5,312 bases of DNA from Candidatus Woesearchaeota archaeon (GTDB lineage: Archaea > Nanobdellota > Nanobdellia > Woesearchaeales > UBA11576), in assembly GCA_027083015.1 (NCBI GenBank), contig JALWQS010000084.1, positions 1 through 5,312 on the forward strand, written 5' to 3'. This document shows, piece by piece, positions 4,098-5,312 of this stretch. Position 1 is the first letter of the stretch. Every line of letters starts with the position of its first letter. The notes under the pieces are model-generated. The model was not told the origin of the DNA. It saw nothing but the letters and a program-made list of their open reading frames with translations, and searched no databases. The position numbers and the translations under genes were made by a program.

Positions 4098-5006
4098 ATG
4101 AAGAGAAGAGTTATTCAGTTGTCAAGCAATACGCTGGTAGTTTCTCTTCCGGCTCAATGGGTTAGGAAGAACAGGATACGTAAAGGAAACGAGCTTGATA
4201 TTGAGGAATTTGAGAATCATCTGATGTTATCATCAGCCAAGAAATTTACTTATGGTGCGATAACTATTGATGTTTCCAATATGGATCCTATGATTAAGCG
4301 CATTCTTGGTGCTCTCTATAAGTCAGGTTATGATTCAATTAAGGTTAAGTTTTCTAACTTGTCTGAATTAAAGACCATACAGGAGGTTATTCGTGAAGAA
4401 TTTCTTGGTTTTGAGGTGGTAGAACAGAAAAAGGATTGGCTTATCTTTAAGAAAGTCTCCAACATTGATACGAAAGAGTTTAATACTATGATAAGACGCA
4501 TGTTTCTTATTGTTCTTCAGATGGCAGAAGATTCTCTTGAGGCTGTTAAAAAGAAGGATGTTGATTGGCTTGAAGCGATTGCTCTGCATGATAAGGATGT
4601 GAATAAGATTGCTGATTTCTGTCGTAGAATACTTAACACTACCGGTGTTGAGTCTTTCAAGAGAGTACCTCCTGCTTATTTTATCGTTGAACAGTTAGAG
4701 AAAATTGGTGATCTATATAGGGATCTATGTTTACATTTTTTAAAACATACAAAAAAGCCATCCCAAGATTTAAAAAATATTTATCAAGATACCAATTCAT
4801 TCTTTCGTTCTTTTTATGAGCTTTTCTTTGATTTTGATATGGTGGCTTTAAGAGATTTTGCAAAGGAGCGTTATGTGATGAAAAAAGTTTTTGAAAAACA
4901 GTTTATTTCTCTTGGAAAAAATGAGTTAAGGTCTCTTTTTTTTCTTCATTCTATTGTGGAGTCTGTGTTTGATATGAATGGTCCTTTGATGGCGATTTAT
5001 TTTTGA
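4098..5006 (+). CDS. PhoU-like phosphate regulator with N-terminal SpoVT/AbrB domain
   Basis: This encodes a 302-residue protein of the archaeal AbrB-PhoU type. Residues 1-48 form the swapped-hairpin DNA-binding domain: MKRRVIQLSSNTLVVSLPAQ, then WVRKNRIRKGNELDIEE, with the typical SLPAxWV and KGxELDIEE signature. Residues 50-122 link to the PhoU helical region (about 125-300). In the first helical bundle, HDKDVNKIADFC (164-175) and VEQLEKIGDLYRDL (197-210) match the metal-binding ExxxD-type motifs of PhoU (E201, D205). In the second bundle the equivalent motif is degenerate (E288-SVF-D292). Bacterial PhoU controls the Pst phosphate transporter and PhoR signalling; archaeal fusions are thought to couple phosphate-related signals to transcription, though the effector is not well defined. 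No pst genes are present here. ATG 4098 follows the TATA box by 25 bases without an SD (leaderless). The gene diverges from the Lrp gene over the TAAGGT array and converges on the 5008 gene with one base between stops. Confidence 0.92.
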   Translation: MKRRVIQLSSNTLVVSLPAQWVRKNRIRKGNELDIEEFENHLMLSSAKKFTYGAITIDVSNMDPMIKRILGALYKSGYDSIKVKFSNLSELKTIQEVIREEFLGFEVVEQKKDWLIFKKVSNIDTKEFNTMIRRMFLIVLQMAEDSLEAVKKKDVDWLEAIALHDKDVNKIADFCRRILNTTGVESFKRVPPAYFIVEQLEKIGDLYRDLCLHFLKHTKKPSQDLKNIYQDTNSFFRSFYELFFDFDMVALRDFAKERYVMKKVFEKQFISLGKNELRSLFFLHSIVESVFDMNGPLMAIYF

Positions 5007-5007
5007 T

Positions 5008-5312
5008 TTATCTATAATCTGATAATTTGTATACTGTTCCTTTTTTTCCATCGTTCTTAGGATTATTATCTTTGCGAATATCTAGTTTGAAGGGATTTTC
5101 ATCGTAGAACTCCTGTAATCTTTTTAATACTTCTCGAACTTTCTGTATGCCTGCCCTTTCTCCTACTGGTAAGATCTGAATAACATTTTCTAGAGCTTCT
5201 TCTGCTTTTTTCATATGATATTTTTTTCTTTCGCTGTCTTCTTCTTTTCCTTCTTTGTCTTTTCTGTTCTTTCTGTCCCTTTCTCTGTAACCTAACATCT
5301 CAAGATGTCTTT
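5008..5312 (-). CDS. charged, coiled-coil protein, N-terminus probably beyond the window
   Basis: I do not recognise this one. The frame stays open from the TAA at 5010-5008 to the right edge. The first in-window ATG (5298-5296) gives 96 residues but has no SD within the 14 visible upstream bases. In-frame codons upstream (reading R-H-L-E) continue without a stop, so the true start may lie outside. Counting from that ATG, residues 2-30 are extremely rich in Arg/Lys/Glu/Asp. Residues 29-65 should form amphipathic helices (MKKAEEALENVIQILP and IQKVREVLKRLQEFYDENPF). The end is Asn/Lys-rich and closes in YKLSDYR. An internal ATG at 5214 would give a 68-residue form, also without an SD. The third codon positions are A-rich, fitting the leftward strand pattern and supporting it as coding. 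It converges on the PhoU-like gene with a single base between stop codons. It may be the C-terminal domain of a larger protein. Confidence 0.6.
   Translation of the reverse strand, partial: RHLEMLGYRERDRKNRKDKEGKEEDSERKKYHMKKAEEALENVIQILPVGERAGIQKVREVLKRLQEFYDENPFKLDIRKDNNPKNDGKKGTVYKLSDYR

Noticed and set aside
1..5312. CRISPR array, tRNA, rRNA, transposase or integrase
   Set aside because: I found no regularly spaced repeats, no cloverleaf-like segments with T-loop and acceptor pairing, and no recombinase motifs in any plausible coding frame.

Overview
The window looks archaeal, most likely from a small-genome DPANN-type lineage (Woesearchaeota or Pacearchaeota would fit; this is inference and cannot be settled here). 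Three things point that way: a PhoU-like protein with an N-terminal SpoVT/AbrB domain, a single-domain Lrp/AsnC regulator, and archaeal promoter architecture. The clearest promoter is an A-rich BRE plus TTTAAATAA about 25 bases ahead of an ATG that has no Shine-Dalgarno (SD) sequence, which implies a leaderless mRNA. Other genes carry good SD sequences, so both initiation modes appear side by side.

Left part (1-3406): four rightward genes that I cannot assign to named families. They are a 103-aa basic/coiled-coil protein (99-410), a 217-aa helical soluble protein (676-1329), a 400-aa protein with a Fis/NtrC-type helix-turn-helix (1371-2573), and a 193-aa Gly/Ser/Pro/Tyr-rich, probably disordered protein (2825-3406). 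Two intergenic gaps of over 200 bases (411-675 and 2574-2824) each carry one copy of a 23-bp direct repeat (21/23 identical) upstream of a TATA-like element. The second and fourth genes may therefore share a regulator.

Right part (3407-5312): a compact regulatory locus. A leftward Lrp/AsnC gene (3444-3911) and a rightward AbrB-PhoU gene (4098-5006) diverge from a 186-base gap. That gap is packed with palindromes and five copies of the half-site TAAGGT, directly upstream of the PhoU-like promoter. This looks like an operator array, probably bound by one or both of the flanking regulators. A charged leftward ORF (from 5008 to the right edge) converges on the PhoU-like gene with one base between stop codons and probably continues out of the window.

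Composition: rightward genes end codons mostly in T or G, while the leftward Lrp gene ends them mostly in A or C. The plus strand is thus G+T-rich whatever the gene direction, as expected for a strong replication-strand skew. I see no rRNA, tRNA, CRISPR array, transposase or integrase. The most novel material is the Fis-like protein with its orphan neighbours, the paired 23-bp repeats, and the TAAGGT array.
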